Shown: piece by piece, positions 23,184 to 24,270 of the stretch | How the letters are laid out: each line of letters starts with the position of its first letter | Position numbering within the stretch: the stretch's first letter is position 1 | Source: a virus | Length of the DNA: 24,270 bases | Virus record (IMG/VR): IMGVR_UViG_3300010885_020433 | Span: 1 to 24,270 of that record | Strand: one strand, 5' to 3' | Notes under the pieces: model-generated | Database searches by the model: none | The model's input: the letters and a program-made list of their open reading frames with translations, nothing else | What the model was told of the DNA's origin: nothing | Program-made: the position numbers and the translations under genes

Positions 23184-23206
23184 AAAAAGCCCCCAAAAAG
23201 GGGGCT
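23184..23206 (-). terminator. Rho-independent terminator after the methyltransferase gene
   Basis: On the minus strand AGCCCCC and GGGGGCT form a perfect 7-bp GC-rich stem with a five-T loop (stem arms 23188-23194 and 23200-23206), followed by TTTT (23187-23184). No T-run follows on the plus strand. It lies 14 bases after the methyltransferase stop and separates that gene from the structural operon. Confidence 0.85.
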
Positions 23207-23220
23207 AAGTCATATTAGTT

Positions 23221-23847
23221 TTAGAGCCGAGATCCAATCCAACCAATAACGTTTACAGTCACAGCGTTACCCATCTGCTTGTAGCGGTGAGAGTCTGCCT
23301 GACCTTCTGTCCATCCATCAGGAAAGCCTTGTAGGCGTTCACACTCGGTTGGAGTTAGCCGTCGCACAACAGCTGGAGGCGCATCATCTGCCACAAAAGT
23401 CTGGGCGTGATGTGATTGAACAGATGGCTGGAGAGATTGTAGTGCTCTCGCCGTTTCAATCTCAGTTGCTGAGAAGTTATCTGCCTTTGCGTCTTCACGA
23501 ATGCTGTAAGCCACTGCTTGGCTTCCGGTTTGATCAAGCGTATAACTAGGATCACTTTCACTACCTACGCCTAAACCGTTCTGGTTCTTTTCCATTTCTC
23601 TACCATCCTGGATTGGGAATACGTAAGGCACGTTTCCTCCACCTGTTCCCCAGCGGCTAATAACCGTCTGGCTAATATCATCTTCATAAATACGTACGTC
23701 ACCAACCCGTGTACCGTCAATGATTAGCACGGTAGCACGAGTCTCTGTGGCGTTATCGAATACGTTCAATGTAGGGGTCACCTCTCCAGCAATCCATGTT
23801 TCATAATCAGTATCGCTTTGCGCTCTACGACTCTTGGTGAACCACAA
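23221..23847 (-). CDS. C5-cytosine DNA methyltransferase, C-terminal fragment after a frameshift
   Basis: The open frame holds the end of a Dcm-type cytosine-5 methyltransferase. Seen: a variable target-recognition-like region with GDVRIYEDDISQTV and WGTGGGNVPYVFP, then motif IX RRLTPTECERLQGFPDGW (near 162-179) and motif X RYKQMGNAVTVNVIGWIG (188-205). The fragment has no credible start: its first codons (TTG, then WFTKSRRAQ) overlap the other frame, and homologous sequence clearly begins around SDTDYETWIAGEVTPTLNVF. It is therefore best read as the 3' part of one gene whose upstream part is in the other frame (23825-24270). Such enzymes protect phage DNA against host restriction. The terminator follows. 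Confidence 0.85.
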   Translation of the reverse strand: MWFTKSRRAQSDTDYETWIAGEVTPTLNVFDNATETRATVLIIDGTRVGDVRIYEDDISQTVISRWGTGGGNVPYVFPIQDGREMEKNQNGLGVGSESDPSYTLDQTGSQAVAYSIREDAKADNFSATEIETARALQSLQPSVQSHHAQTFVADDAPPAVVRRLTPTECERLQGFPDGWTEGQADSHRYKQMGNAVTVNVIGWIGSRL

Positions 23848-24270
23848 TGTCAGTCACATCCTTGTAGTCACGAGCCTTTAACGCACTGGCTTTTTGATCC
23901 ATTTCGTAGTCACCAAAACCACGCATACGGGCGACTAGGTTGCCCTCAGGATCTTGGATTACAATCTTGTTTTCCTCAACCTGTTGTTGCTGTGGGAACT
24001 TGTGATCGCTAGCGCACAAGGCGCCAACTAGATCGGTTCCGACCACTCCCCTGCGACCTGCTCCAATAATGGGAGTATGACCACCGCCCATTCCCATAGC
24101 CTCAGTAAGGGTGGGGCTAAGGTCTACTCTGATAGAGGCGTTGGGACGTTGTCCACCGAGAACTCCGACCCCGCTACCTGCTCCAGTGCTGTCTGCAACT
24201 GAACCGGTAGCGTCTTGCCCCTGCGGTTCGCCCTGCGAAGAATCCCCTGCGCTGCTTTCGCACTCAGCGA
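23825..24270 (-). CDS. C5-cytosine DNA methyltransferase, middle fragment, cut by window edge
   Basis: The frame is open from the window end to a TAG at 23825. It carries a Gly/Ser/Asp-rich linker (QGEPQGQDATGSVADS region), then ASIRVDLSPTLTEAMGMGGG, a GALCASDHK segment, and a final KASALKARDYKDVTDIVV. The 'DLSPTLTEAMG' and 'ASALKARDYKD' repeats are characteristic of the variable region before motif IX in phage Dcm-type enzymes. The catalytic Pro-Cys motif lies outside the window. It ends in HQES and the enzyme continues in a different frame (23221-23847). An internal ATG at 24097 is not the true start because the similarity extends upstream of it. The upstream end is markedly GC-rich (about 60-63% over 24121-24240). 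Confidence 0.8.
   Translation of the reverse strand, partial: AECESSAGDSSQGEPQGQDATGSVADSTGAGSGVGVLGGQRPNASIRVDLSPTLTEAMGMGGGHTPIIGAGRRGVVGTDLVGALCASDHKFPQQQQVEENKIVIQDPEGNLVARMRGFGDYEMDQKASALKARDYKDVTDIVVHQES

Noticed and set aside
1-24270. tRNA genes, CRISPR arrays and insertion sequences
   Set aside because: I saw no cloverleaf-like segment, regularly spaced repeats, transposase or terminal inverted repeats on either strand; this is by eye, so a small tRNA could be missed.

Overview
The window is a continuous stretch of a double-stranded DNA tailed phage genome with a contractile (myovirus-type) tail. Every gene I can support lies on the minus strand, so the genome reads from right to left. 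The genes are tightly packed: most junctions overlap by 1-8 bases (TAATG, ATGA and GTGA types), with AGGAG/AAGGAG ribosome sites. The host is not certain. The small cysteine-peptidase lysin at 1306-1722 resembles a family I associate with actinobacteria and their phages, and most of the window is rather AT-rich, so a low-GC actinobacterium is a reasonable but unproven guess.

Layout in transcription order. (1) 24270-23221: the C-terminal part of a C5-cytosine DNA methyltransferase, broken by a frameshift near 23825-23847, GC-rich at its upstream end and closed by a Rho-independent terminator at 23184-23206. (2) 23100-7135: the morphogenesis operon. It runs small membrane-like protein, two neck/tail-completion proteins, tail sheath, tail tube, tail assembly chaperone with an apparent +1 frameshift extension, tape measure, CIS-tube/LysM-adaptor-like protein, LysM protein, gpD/VgrG-like hub, gp5-type OB protein, gp25, gpJ, a long gpI-fibre fusion and an accessory fibre-like protein. 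(3) 7134-7079: a short intergenic region with a candidate promoter and dyad. (4) 7078-1: the early/replication operon. It runs a Rossmann-like protein with an acidic tail, a winged-helix replication-initiator candidate, a small CxCxxCxC protein, a DnaC-like helicase loader, a SWIM zinc protein, an unknown protein, a DnaB-like helicase, a zinc/Toprim primase, a 26-residue membrane peptide, the lysin and an SNF2-family helicase cut by the window edge.

The most interesting signals are two that no single gene call explains. First, inside the winged-helix gene (6101-6221) there are five copies of GTCGGA in direct and inverted arrangement around a 40-base AT-rich stretch with its own direct repeats. 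This is the architecture of a lambda-type origin embedded in its initiator gene, and a helicase loader follows it as lambda P follows O. Second, the tail assembly chaperone frame ends at 18097, but a clear 50-codon reading frame continues in the +1 frame to 17952. A UUU-C slip site with a following CGA codon lies exactly where the shift must happen. Further points are beta-domain insertions in the sheath and in gpJ, a spike protein reduced to its OB domain, and several start-site corrections.
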